In this document: positions 54,294 through 62,162 of the stretch, piece after piece
Layout: each line of letters begins with the position of its first letter
How positions within the stretch are numbered: position 1 is the stretch's first letter
NCBI RefSeq assembly: GCF_031845305.1
Contig: NZ_JAVREH010000004.1
Span: forward strand, 62,001-126,000
DNA: 64,000 nucleotides
Direction of reading: 5' to 3'
Source of the DNA: Jatrophihabitans_A lederbergiae
Lineage (GTDB): Bacteria > Actinomycetota > Actinomycetes > Mycobacteriales > Jatrophihabitantaceae
The notes under the pieces: model-generated
The model's database searches: none
What the model was told of the DNA's origin: nothing
What the model saw: only the letters and a program-made list of their open reading frames with translations
Program-made: the position numbers and the translations under genes

Positions 54294-54381
54294 CCGACCA
54301 CTTTAAGGACGCGGACGCTGAGTTCCTGGAACGGCGCGCGTAGCACTGACAGCCACGGATCGTTCGGTACCGTGAGAACCT

Positions 54382-55137
54382 ATGTCCGACCATCGCCGAT
54401 GCGCGCAGCTGGCTGCCTGGGGCTCTGCCTGGCTGGCCGGCGCCGCTGCCTTCGATGACGTGCTCGACGCCGTGGCCAGCCGCGGCCGCCAGGCGGGCGG
54501 TCCCGGTTTCAGCCCGGGCGATGTCCACCCCGTCGGCGCCGCGCTGAGCGAATGGAAGCGAGCCGGTACGTCCGTCCTGCGTCTTGCCCTACCCGTTCCC
54601 GGCGACGTGCGGGGACTGGCCGGTCCGAGCGAGTTCCGCGACGCCGCGCTACGGGCCGGCGAGGCGGTGTACGGACGCGAGTTCGGCGTGACCGTGCTAC
54701 CGGGCCGGGACACCCCCAGCAGCGCCGGACGCGAATACAGCTGGCACCGCGGCGAGGTGAGTGAGCTGCCGCCGGACCCGATCAGGATCGCCGACGCCGA
54801 GCACGACCTGACCGAGAGCATCCGCGAGACCGCGTCGTTCTTCGCGCGCCAGGGTGTCACCAGCTGGCTGACAGATACCGCCCCGGCGTTGTCGAACGCC
54901 CGGCGGGCCGGTGAGCGCCTGCACCTGCCGCCCAGCCACCCGCCCCGGGCTGTGCGGCTTCTCGCGCAGGGCGAGCGGCTGTCGGCCGTGCTGACCGTGG
55001 TGGACGCCGACGACACCGCTCAGCTCACGGTCGCCGCGGCCGCGGAACGGTCTGCGGCGTTGGCGCCGCTACGGCTGGCGGTCCGGCGCGCGCTGCTGGC
55101 CGGCTACAACGCTGCCGCCGAGATATCGGCAAACTAG
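54382..55137 (+). CDS. conserved hypothetical protein (Rv1486c position)
   Basis: The 251-residue protein is soluble and contains no recognisable motif. Its N-terminal half has a LAAWGSAWLAGAAAFDDVLDAV helix and the C-terminal half a RRALLAGYNAAAEI helix. It converges on the ferrochelatase gene, the same position and orientation as Rv1486c relative to hemZ in M. tuberculosis. That positional link is the best clue to identity; a role in cell-envelope or heme biology is not established. ATG 54382 has GTGAGAA upstream. Confidence 0.75.
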   Translation: MSDHRRCAQLAAWGSAWLAGAAAFDDVLDAVASRGRQAGGPGFSPGDVHPVGAALSEWKRAGTSVLRLALPVPGDVRGLAGPSEFRDAALRAGEAVYGREFGVTVLPGRDTPSSAGREYSWHRGEVSELPPDPIRIADAEHDLTESIRETASFFARQGVTSWLTDTAPALSNARRAGERLHLPPSHPPRAVRLLAQGERLSAVLTVVDADDTAQLTVAAAAERSAALAPLRLAVRRALLAGYNAAAEISAN

Positions 55138-55163
55138 GGCGAGCCGAGGTATCGGCCAACTAG
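55117..55163. repeat. 21-bp imperfect direct repeat, 26-bp period, at a stop codon
   Basis: Bases 55117-55137 and 55143-55163 match at 19 of 21 positions. Both copies end in TAG; the first TAG is the stop of the 54382 gene. It lies in the gap to the convergent ferrochelatase gene. Confidence 0.88.
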
Positions 55164-55171
55164 CCGCCGGC

Positions 55172-56212
55172 TCAGGCGGAGCGGCGAACCGGCGCGGGAC
55201 AGCAGCTGGCGGGGCAGTCGACACCGCACAGGCCGAGGCTGCCCAGGAACTCGGCCGGCTTGCCGTCGAGCTGCTCCTCCACCAGGTCCACCAGCCCGGA
55301 CACGAACGCGGTGTCGGTCCCGGCGGTGGCGGCCCGCACATAGTCCAGCCCCAGCTCGACGGCGGTCTCGCGGGCCTCCTCGTCCAGGTCCCAGATCACC
55401 TCGAGGTGGTCGGAGACGAAGCCGGTCGGAGCGACGACGACCGCACGCGTCCCGGTCGCGGCAAGCTCGCGCAGGTGATCGTTGATGTCGGGTTCCAGCC
55501 ACGGCACCTGGGGCGGACCGGAACGGGACTGCCAGACCAGATCGAACTCGGCACCCGGTCCGCGCACCGCCTCCGCGACCAGCCGTGCCGTGGTGCTCTG
55601 CTCGGCGACGTACAGGCCGCCGTCCGGACCGGCCGAGTCGTTCATGCTGACGGGGATGGAGTGGGCGGTGAAGACCAGCCGGGCCTCGTCGCGCAGCTCG
55701 GGCCGGATGCCGGCCAGGGCGCGGCGGACCGCGTCGGCGTTGGCCGTGATCAAGCCCGGGTGGTCGAAGTAGTGCCGGAGCTTGGTGAAGCCCGGCGCCA
55801 CCCCGTCCAGCTCCGCCGCCGCGTGGGCCAGGTCCTCGCGGTACTGCCGGCAGCCGGAGTAGGACCCGGTGGCGCTGGTCGCGAGCACCAGCGCGTGCCG
55901 GCGTCCGTCAGCCTGCATCTTCCGGGCGGTGTCGGTCACGAAGGGATGCCAGTTCCGGTTGCCGAAGTACAGCGGCAGGTTGATGCCCCGGCGGTCGAAC
56001 TCCGCCTGCAGCGCGGCCAGCAGTGCCTCGTTCTGCGCGGTGATCGGCGAGATCCCGTCGTAGTGCAGGTAGTGCTGGGCCACCTCGGTCAGCCGCTCGT
56101 CCGGCACGCCGCGACCGGCCGTCACGCGGCGCAGGAACGGCATCACCTCGTCCGGCCCCTGCGGACCTCCGAAGGACAGCAGCAGGAACGAGTCGAAGTC
56201 GGGCTTGATCAC
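55172..56212 (-). CDS. hemH: ferrochelatase, actinobacterial CpfC type
   Basis: The enzyme inserts Fe2+ into a porphyrin; actinobacterial members use coproporphyrin III in the coproheme pathway. The 346-residue protein has LLLSFGGPQGPDEV, the catalytic His in TAHSIPVSM, and GFVSDHLEVIWDLD. The C-terminal cysteines in LGLCGVDCPASCC, with one further Cys, match the [2Fe-2S] cluster found in actinobacterial enzymes. I start at GTG 56212, as homology begins at IKPDFDSFLLLSFGG. It lies 31 bases after the inhA stop in the same operon direction. Confidence 0.95.
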   Translation of the reverse strand: MIKPDFDSFLLLSFGGPQGPDEVMPFLRRVTAGRGVPDERLTEVAQHYLHYDGISPITAQNEALLAALQAEFDRRGINLPLYFGNRNWHPFVTDTARKMQADGRRHALVLATSATGSYSGCRQYREDLAHAAAELDGVAPGFTKLRHYFDHPGLITANADAVRRALAGIRPELRDEARLVFTAHSIPVSMNDSAGPDGGLYVAEQSTTARLVAEAVRGPGAEFDLVWQSRSGPPQVPWLEPDINDHLRELAATGTRAVVVAPTGFVSDHLEVIWDLDEEARETAVELGLDYVRAATAGTDTAFVSGLVDLVEEQLDGKPAEFLGSLGLCGVDCPASCCPAPVRRSA

Positions 56213-56243
56213 ACCTCTGAAAGTACCTGCCGCCACACCGGCA

Positions 56244-57011
56244 TCAGACGCCCATCGCGTGGAAGCCGCCGTCGACGTGCACCATCTCACCGGTCGTGGC
56301 CGGGAACCAGTCCGACAGCATGGCCGCGCAGCTCATCGCGACCGGGGTGGCGTCGTCGATGTCCCAGCCGAGCGGGGACCGCGGCCCCCAGGCCTCCTCG
56401 AACTGGTCGAAGCCGGGGATGCTGCGCGCGGCCATGGTCCGCACCGGCCCGGCCGCGATCACGTTCACCCTGATGTTGCGGGGGCCGAGCTCACGGGCGA
56501 GGTAGCGCGACGTCGATTCCAGCGCCGCCTTGGCGACCCCCATCCAGTTGTAGGCGGGCCAGGCCACCCGGGCGTCGAAGTCCAGGCCCAGGATCGAGCC
56601 GCCGGCCTCACCGAACAGCGGCAGTGTCGCCACGGCGAGGGACTTCAGGCTGAACGCCGACACCTCCATCGCGGTGGCCACGTCGGCGAACGGCGCGTCG
56701 AGAAAGGCCTCGCCGAGGCAGGATGCCGGGGCGAAGCCGATCGAGTGCAGTACGCCGTCCAGGCCGTCGACGTGCTCGCGGACCCGGTCCGGCAGCGCGG
56801 CGAGGTCGTCGGCGGAGGTGACGTCGAGCTCCACCACGGGCGCGGGTTCGGGCAGCTTCCGGGCCACCCGTTCCACCAGCGACATCCGCCCGAACCCTGT
56901 CAGGACCACCTCGGCGCCCTGCTCCTGGGCGACCTTCGCCACGGAGTAGGCGATCGACGCATCGGTGATCACGCCGGTGATGAGCAGTCGCTTGCCGTCC
57001 AGAATTCCCAT
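56244..57011 (-). CDS. inhA: enoyl-ACP reductase, InhA type
   Basis: This NADH-dependent reductase completes the FAS-II elongation cycle. The 255-residue protein has the Rossmann N-terminus GKRLLITGVITDASIAYSVAKVAQEQGAEVV, the YNWMGVAKAALE segment with catalytic Tyr and Lys, and the LGPRNIRVNVIAAGP block. The sequence is closest to the mycobacterial InhA layout. ATG 57011 follows the fabG stop by 29 bases. The fabG-inhA-hemH order is that of Rv1483-Rv1485. Confidence 0.95.
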   Translation of the reverse strand: MGILDGKRLLITGVITDASIAYSVAKVAQEQGAEVVLTGFGRMSLVERVARKLPEPAPVVELDVTSADDLAALPDRVREHVDGLDGVLHSIGFAPASCLGEAFLDAPFADVATAMEVSAFSLKSLAVATLPLFGEAGGSILGLDFDARVAWPAYNWMGVAKAALESTSRYLARELGPRNIRVNVIAAGPVRTMAARSIPGFDQFEEAWGPRSPLGWDIDDATPVAMSCAAMLSDWFPATTGEMVHVDGGFHAMGV

Positions 57012-57040
57012 ACCGCGCAGTCCTCTTCTCGTGTGGAGCT

Positions 57041-57754
57041 TCAGATTCCCATGCTCAGGCCGCCGTCGACCGGAAGCACCGCGCCGGTGACGTAGGCGGC
57101 CGCGTCGGAGGCGAGGAAGCGGACCACCTCGGCCACCTCCTCCACCGCCCCGTAGCGCTTCAGCGGAACGCCGGCCAGGATGGTGGCCCGGCGCTCGTCG
57201 GTCATCTCCGCGGTCATGTCCGTGTCGATGAAGCCGGGCGCGACCACGTTCGCGGTGATGTTGCGGCCGCCCAGCTCGCGGGCGATCGAGCGGGCCAGAC
57301 CGATCAGACCGGCCTTGCTCGCGCCGTAGTTGGCCTGCCCCGGCGCGCCCATCATCGCGACCACGGACGAGATGAACACCATCCGCCCGCTGCGGGCCTT
57401 CAGCATGCCGGGGGTGGCGCGCTTGGCGACCCGGTACGCCCCGGTGAGGTTGGCGTCGAGCACCCGGTTGAAGGAGTCCTCCCCCATCCGCATCAGCAGC
57501 GTGTCGTCGGTGATGCCGGCGTTGGATACCAGCACCTCGACGCGGCCGAACTCCGCCTCCACCGCGCTGAACGCGGCGTCCACCGACGCCTCGTCCGTCA
57601 CGTCGCAGCGAACGCCGAGCAGGCCGTCGGCGACCTCGCTGCCACGGTGCGTCACCGCCACCCGGTCACCGGCAGCCTGGAACGCCTGCGCGATGGACAG
57701 CCCGATGCCGCGATTTCCACCAGTCACTAGAACAGTCTTATTCACCCGGGCCAC
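57041..57754 (-). CDS. fabG: 3-oxoacyl-ACP reductase
   Basis: The enzyme reduces beta-ketoacyl-ACP with NADPH. The 237-residue SDR protein has TGGNRGIGLSIA, NAGITDD, the active SSVVAMMGAPGQANYGASKAG (Ser, Tyr, Lys), and VAPGFIDTDMT. I place the start at GTG 57754; the alternative GTG three codons on is also possible. It lies directly upstream of inhA, so it is probably co-transcribed and translationally linked, as in mycobacteria where this pair is the isoniazid-target operon. Confidence 0.95.
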   Translation of the reverse strand: MARVNKTVLVTGGNRGIGLSIAQAFQAAGDRVAVTHRGSEVADGLLGVRCDVTDEASVDAAFSAVEAEFGRVEVLVSNAGITDDTLLMRMGEDSFNRVLDANLTGAYRVAKRATPGMLKARSGRMVFISSVVAMMGAPGQANYGASKAGLIGLARSIARELGGRNITANVVAPGFIDTDMTAEMTDERRATILAGVPLKRYGAVEEVAEVVRFLASDAAAYVTGAVLPVDGGLSMGI

Positions 57755-57834
57755 GCTAGCCGATCAGCCTTGGCGCTCTGCCTACCCTTGAGTAGCCGCC
57801 TCCCTCTGAGCAGCCGGCCCCGAACCGCAGGTGC

Positions 57835-58791
57835 TTACGCGAGCCGGCCGGACCACAGCAATGAGGTCGCGCCCGCGCCCAGGGCGAGCAGCAGCCCGGC
57901 CAGCATGAACCGCCAGCTGATGTCGCGCTGCTCCGTGGTGTAACCGATCTGGGACCCGATGTCCTTGTAGACGGACTTGAGCTCCTCGACCGAGGTGGCG
58001 GTGTGGAACGAGCCGCCGGTCGACTGGGCGAGACCGCGCAGGGTGACCTTGTCCGAGGGAACCGACTGGACGGTTCCCTGCACGTCCACGGTGCCGTTGT
58101 CGGTCCCGAACGCGATCGTCGAGACGGGGGTGTCCGCCTTCTTGGCGGCCGCCGCCGCTTCCGACACCGTCCGGCCGACGGTGTTGTAGCCGTCACTGAG
58201 CAGCACCACCCGCGCCGGGGCCGGCTTGTCGTTGCTGGTGGTGCTGGTCTTGCTGAAGGTGGTGAGGGCGTCGAGGCAGGCGAACACGCCCTCGCCGATC
58301 GCGGTGTACTCCTCCAGCTGCAGCCCGGCGATGGCATGCTTGACCGCGTTGCGGTCCAGCGTCGGGGGCACCAGCACGTCGCCGGAGCGCCCGAACTTCA
58401 CCAGGCCCAGGTTGATCTGCTTCGGCAGGATGTCGGCGAAGTTCGCCGCGGCCTGCTGAGCCGCCTGCAACCGGGTCGGCACCACGTCGGTGGCCTCCAT
58501 CGACAGCGACACGTCGATGGCGAGCATGACGGTCGCCTTCTCGCGCGGCACCCGGACGGCGGCGGTCGGCCCGGCCACGCCCAGCGACAGCACGACGAGC
58601 GACACCAGCAGCAGCGAGAACGTCAGGTGGCGCCGCCAGCCGGGACGGCGAGGCACCACCGACGCCAGCAGCTGGGTGTTGCTGAACCTGGCCACGAACG
58701 TCCGCTTGCGCAGCTGCAGGAGCAGGTACACCAGCGCGATCGCAGCGGCGCCGAGCAGCAGAAAGAGCCAGTACGGGGACCTGAAATGCAT
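57835..58791 (-). CDS. VWA domain membrane protein (Rv1481-like)
   Basis: The 318-residue protein has an N-terminal BatA-like region with two membrane segments (YWLFLLLGAAAIALVYLLLQ and LTFSLLLVSLVVLSLGVAG), a VWA domain with MIDAS motif DVSLSM and the LLSDGYNTVG segment, and a C-terminal membrane segment. It works with the MoxR ATPase and DUF58 protein encoded upstream, a module implicated in envelope stress and assembly. The overlap with the DUF58 gene is one base. The fabG gene follows after an 80-bp gap. Confidence 0.92.
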   Translation of the reverse strand: MHFRSPYWLFLLLGAAAIALVYLLLQLRKRTFVARFSNTQLLASVVPRRPGWRRHLTFSLLLVSLVVLSLGVAGPTAAVRVPREKATVMLAIDVSLSMEATDVVPTRLQAAQQAAANFADILPKQINLGLVKFGRSGDVLVPPTLDRNAVKHAIAGLQLEEYTAIGEGVFACLDALTTFSKTSTTSNDKPAPARVVLLSDGYNTVGRTVSEAAAAAKKADTPVSTIAFGTDNGTVDVQGTVQSVPSDKVTLRGLAQSTGGSFHTATSVEELKSVYKDIGSQIGYTTEQRDISWRFMLAGLLLALGAGATSLLWSGRLA

Positions 58792-59762
58792 CAGTGCACT
58801 CCGATCATTCCGGCCCGGGAAGGTGGGCGCACGGCAACACCTCTGCGTCTGGCCACCACGAACTTCACCATGTCCGACAGCCAGTCCGAGTCGGTGCGCA
58901 GCTGCAGGTGGTCGGCACCGGCCCGGCGCAGCATGGTGGCGATGCCGGTCCGTTGCAGCTGCGCGGCCTCGGCGTAGCGGGCGCGGAGCTTCGGGTCCGA
59001 GGTCTGCACCTCGACCTGCTCACCGGTTTCGGGATCGGCGAAGGTCATCAGACCGGCGGCCGGCAGTTCGAGCTCCCGGGGGTCCAGGACCTCGATGCCG
59101 AGCAGCTCGTGGCGGTCTCCGAGACCACGCAGCGGCCGCTCCCAGTCCGGCTCCCCGAGGAAGTCGGACACGACCACCACCATGCCCCGGCGCCGCGGTG
59201 GGCGCCGGACCTGTTCCAGAGCCTGCGCGAGGTCGCCGCGCCGGCCGCTCGAGGCGCGCGGCGTGGCCGCCAGCTTGCGCATCAGGTACCGGGCGTGGTT
59301 GGTACCGGCGACCGCCGGGATCCGGTAGCTGTCCTCGCCGGTGGTGACGATCGCGCCGATTCGGTTGCCGGCCTTGGCGGTCAGGTGGGTGATCGCGGTC
59401 GCGGCGGCCAGCACGAGCTCCCGCTTCTCGGTGTTCACCGTGCCGAAGTCCAGGCTCGGGGACAGGTCGATCACCAGCCACGTCTCGAGCTCACGGTCGG
59501 CGGTGGTCTGTCGGACGTGCGGCGTCATCGTCCGCGCGGTGACCGGCCAGTCCATCCGCCGGACGTCATCACCGGGGTAATACTGGCGCGACTCGCCGGG
59601 GTCGCTACCGGGTCCCGGGACCAGCCCCAGGTAACTGCCGAGCAGCAGCCCGTCGAGCTTGTTGCGCACGGCGTACTCGAGCCGCCGGAGGACAGCCTCG
59701 GTCTGCGAGCTGACCAGCTCGGTGGCCGACGCCCGCGACGACGGGAACCCGGGTTCTGTCAC
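58791..59762 (-). CDS. DUF58 domain protein (Rv1480-like)
   Basis: The 323-residue protein has the DUF58 signature GDDVRRMDWPVTARTMTPHVRQTTADRELETWLVIDLSPSLDFGT and a VWA-like later half with VVVVSDFLGEPDWERPLRGL. It is the middle gene of the MoxR-DUF58-VWA module. The overlap with moxR (59759-59762) is four bases and with the VWA gene one base. Confidence 0.93.
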   Translation of the reverse strand: MTEPGFPSSRASATELVSSQTEAVLRRLEYAVRNKLDGLLLGSYLGLVPGPGSDPGESRQYYPGDDVRRMDWPVTARTMTPHVRQTTADRELETWLVIDLSPSLDFGTVNTEKRELVLAAATAITHLTAKAGNRIGAIVTTGEDSYRIPAVAGTNHARYLMRKLAATPRASSGRRGDLAQALEQVRRPPRRRGMVVVVSDFLGEPDWERPLRGLGDRHELLGIEVLDPRELELPAAGLMTFADPETGEQVEVQTSDPKLRARYAEAAQLQRTGIATMLRRAGADHLQLRTDSDWLSDMVKFVVARRRGVAVRPPSRAGMIGVH

Positions 59763-60916
59763 GCCGGCGGCGCCCAGTTACCGGACTGCTGCCCCTGACC
59801 ACCCAGCTGGCCACCGCCCTGCTGAGCGGTGGGCGCCGCGTGCGCGCCGTTGGTGTACGTGGCGGTGCTCGACTGCGGCGCCGGCGCGCTGGCCGCGGGA
59901 ATGAACCCGCCGGTCGCCCGCTGCCGGGGCGCCACCTGCGGCAGCGAGACGGTCTGCAGCACCCGCGACACCGCCTGGTTGGCCGAGATCCCGTCGGCGA
60001 TGGCGTCGTAGGACAGCACCATCCGGTGCGGCAGCACGTCGATGGCCACGTCCAGCACGTCCTGCGGCAGCACGTAGTCCCGGCCGCGCAGCAGCGCCAG
60101 GGCACGACCGGCGGCGATCAGGCCGAGGCTGGCGCGGGGGCTGGCGCCGTAGGAGATCCAGTTGGCCACATCGACCATCCCGAACTCGGCGGGCTGCCGG
60201 GTGGCGATGACGAGGCGCACGACGTAGTCGACGACGGCGTGGTGGACGAACACCCGGCCGGCGCGCTGCTGCAGCGAGATCAGCTCGTCGGTCGTGATGA
60301 CCGGCTGGGCGACCGGCGGGTCGATGCCCATCCGGTAGACGATCTCGCGCTCCTCGGCAGCCGACGGGTAGTCGACGGTGATCTTCATCAGGAACCGGTC
60401 GCGCTGGGCCTCGGGCAGCGGGTACACGCCCTCGCTCTCGATCGGGTTCTGCGTCGCCAGCACGAGGAACGGGTTGGGCAGCGGGTAGCGCTTGCCGCCC
60501 AGGGACACCTGCCGCTCCGCCATCACCTCCAGCAGCGCGGACTGCACCTTCGCGGGCGCCCGGTTGATCTCGTCGGCGAGGACGAAGTTGGCGAAGACCG
60601 GACCGAGCTCGGTGTCGAAGTGCTCGGCTCCCGGACGGTAGATCCGGGTGCCGACGATGTCGGACGGAACCAGGTCAGGAGTGAACTGCAGGCGGGCGAA
60701 GCTGCCGCTGACGGTGTGCGCGAGGGTTTCGACGGCGAGGGTCTTGGCGACGCCCGGCACGCCCTCGAGCAGGCAGTGACCGCGGGCCAGCAGGCTCACC
60801 ATCATCCGCTCGACCATGCGCTCCTGGCCGACGATGACCCGCTTGACCTCGAACATCGCCCGCTCCAGCGCGGTGGCGTCGCTGGCCGGTGTGGGTGTGA
60901 GACCACGCTCCGTCAT
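59759..60916 (-). CDS. moxR: MoxR family AAA+ ATPase (MoxR1-like)
   Basis: The 385-residue ATPase has Walker A EGVPGVAKT, Walker B LADEINRAPAKVQSALLEVMAERQVSLGG, sensor 1 ATQNPIESEGVYPLPEAQRDRF and a long disordered C-terminal tail of about 50 residues (PAASAPAPQSSTATYTNG onward). MoxR ATPases are chaperones for the VWA protein partners. The ATG start at 60916 has a weak upstream purine run. The 137-bp gap before it contains a triple 18-bp repeat (60945-60994). Confidence 0.93.
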   Translation of the reverse strand: MTERGLTPTPASDATALERAMFEVKRVIVGQERMVERMMVSLLARGHCLLEGVPGVAKTLAVETLAHTVSGSFARLQFTPDLVPSDIVGTRIYRPGAEHFDTELGPVFANFVLADEINRAPAKVQSALLEVMAERQVSLGGKRYPLPNPFLVLATQNPIESEGVYPLPEAQRDRFLMKITVDYPSAAEEREIVYRMGIDPPVAQPVITTDELISLQQRAGRVFVHHAVVDYVVRLVIATRQPAEFGMVDVANWISYGASPRASLGLIAAGRALALLRGRDYVLPQDVLDVAIDVLPHRMVLSYDAIADGISANQAVSRVLQTVSLPQVAPRQRATGGFIPAASAPAPQSSTATYTNGAHAAPTAQQGGGQLGGQGQQSGNWAPPA

Positions 60917-60944
60917 GTGTCTCCTCGATAGGTCTTCCGGTGGG

Positions 60945-60994
60945 TCTCGCTACTCGGCTGGGTCTGGCTACTCGGCTGGATTTCGCTACTGGGC
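60945..60994. repeat. 18-bp tandem repeat, nearly three copies, before moxR
   Basis: Units at 60945-60962, 60963-60980 and 60981-60994 (partial) share TCGCTACTCGGCTGG with one to three differences. The array lies in the leader of the moxR-DUF58-VWA operon on the minus strand, starting about 30 bases upstream of the moxR start. It could place the promoter at a fixed distance or be a slippage product. Confidence 0.88.
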
Positions 60995-61053
60995 GTAACG
61001 GTATCTGAGCGGCGCCGACCGCGGCCCGACGAGGTGCTGAGGACTCGCTGTGC

Positions 61054-62103
61054 TCAGCCGCCGATCGCCGACATCGTCCGCTCCGGCTGCCGGAAGCCCG
61101 GAGCGTTGATGCCGTGCCCGGCGGGCTTGGCGCGCACCGCGGTCCTGATCAGCTCGGCGATCTCGTCGTCGCCGGCGCCCGAGCGCAGCAGCGCGCGCAG
61201 GTCCGTCTCCTGGTGCGCGAACAGGCAGGTGCGCAGCTGGCCGTCCGCGGTGAGCCGCAGCCGGTCGCAGTCGCGGCAGAACGGCCGGGTCACCGAGGCG
61301 ATGATGCCGACGCGGTGCGGCCCGTTCTCGGGCGCGACCCAGTCCGCGCGGCCGGGGCCGTCGACGACCTCGAAGTCCTCGGACGGGGCGTGGCCCTCAT
61401 GGCCCAGCGGACGGAGCTCGAAGGACTCGCTGAGCACGTCGAGGACCTCGGCCGCGGTGACCATGCCTTCCATCGTCCAGAGGTGGTCGGCGTCCAGCGG
61501 CATGTGCTCGATGAAGCGCAACCGGTAGCCGGTACGCAGCGCCCAGGCCAGGAGTTGCGGCGCCTCGGTCAGGTTCTGCTCGCGCATCAGCACGGCGTTC
61601 ACCTTGATCGGGCGCAGGCCGGCGGCACGGGCCGCGGCGAGGCCGGCGATGACGTCGGGCAACCGGTCGCGCCGGGTGAGCGCGGCGAACTTCGCCCGGT
61701 CCAGGGTGTCCAGCGAGACGTTGACCCGGTTGAGTCCCGACCGCGCCAGGTCGCCCGCCTTGTCGGCGAGCGAGATGGCGTTGGTGGTCAGGGACAGTTC
61801 TGGCTTCGGGTCCAGCGTCGCCAGCCGCGCGACCAGTCCGGCGACCCCGGCCCGCACCAGCGGCTCGCCGCCGGTCAGCCGGATCGTGCGCACGCCGAGG
61901 GACACGAAGATGCCCGCGAGCCGGACCAGCTCGTCGTCACTGAGGACGGACGTGGCCGGCAGCCAGTTCAGGCCCTCGGCCGGCATGCAGTACGTGCAGC
62001 GCAGCGAGCACTTGTCGGTCAACGAGATCCGCAGATCCTCGGCGCGCCGGCCGAAGGTGTCGATCAGCACCGGCCCGGTCTCTGCTGCGGAAGCGTGGAT
62101 CAT
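61054..62103 (-). CDS. moaA: GTP 3',8-cyclase, molybdenum cofactor biosynthesis
   Basis: MoaA is a radical SAM enzyme that begins molybdenum cofactor synthesis by rearranging GTP. The 349-residue protein has the SAM-cluster motif CSLRCTYC, the second 4Fe-4S ligands in CRDCDRLRL and TCLFAHQ, and the conserved C-terminal GG (SAIGG) that inserts in the active site. ATG 62103 is the start. It sits between moxR and the NlpC/P60 gene, a position empty in M. tuberculosis. The cofactor it starts is required by the hydroxylase encoded at 32071-35977. Confidence 0.96.
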   Translation of the reverse strand: MIHASAAETGPVLIDTFGRRAEDLRISLTDKCSLRCTYCMPAEGLNWLPATSVLSDDELVRLAGIFVSLGVRTIRLTGGEPLVRAGVAGLVARLATLDPKPELSLTTNAISLADKAGDLARSGLNRVNVSLDTLDRAKFAALTRRDRLPDVIAGLAAARAAGLRPIKVNAVLMREQNLTEAPQLLAWALRTGYRLRFIEHMPLDADHLWTMEGMVTAAEVLDVLSESFELRPLGHEGHAPSEDFEVVDGPGRADWVAPENGPHRVGIIASVTRPFCRDCDRLRLTADGQLRTCLFAHQETDLRALLRSGAGDDEIAELIRTAVRAKPAGHGINAPGFRQPERTMSAIGG

Positions 62104-62162
62104 CCTGTCAGGGTAACCGCACTCTGGGCGCAGTTCCCGGTTCCGTGCGAGCCGCCGCCGCC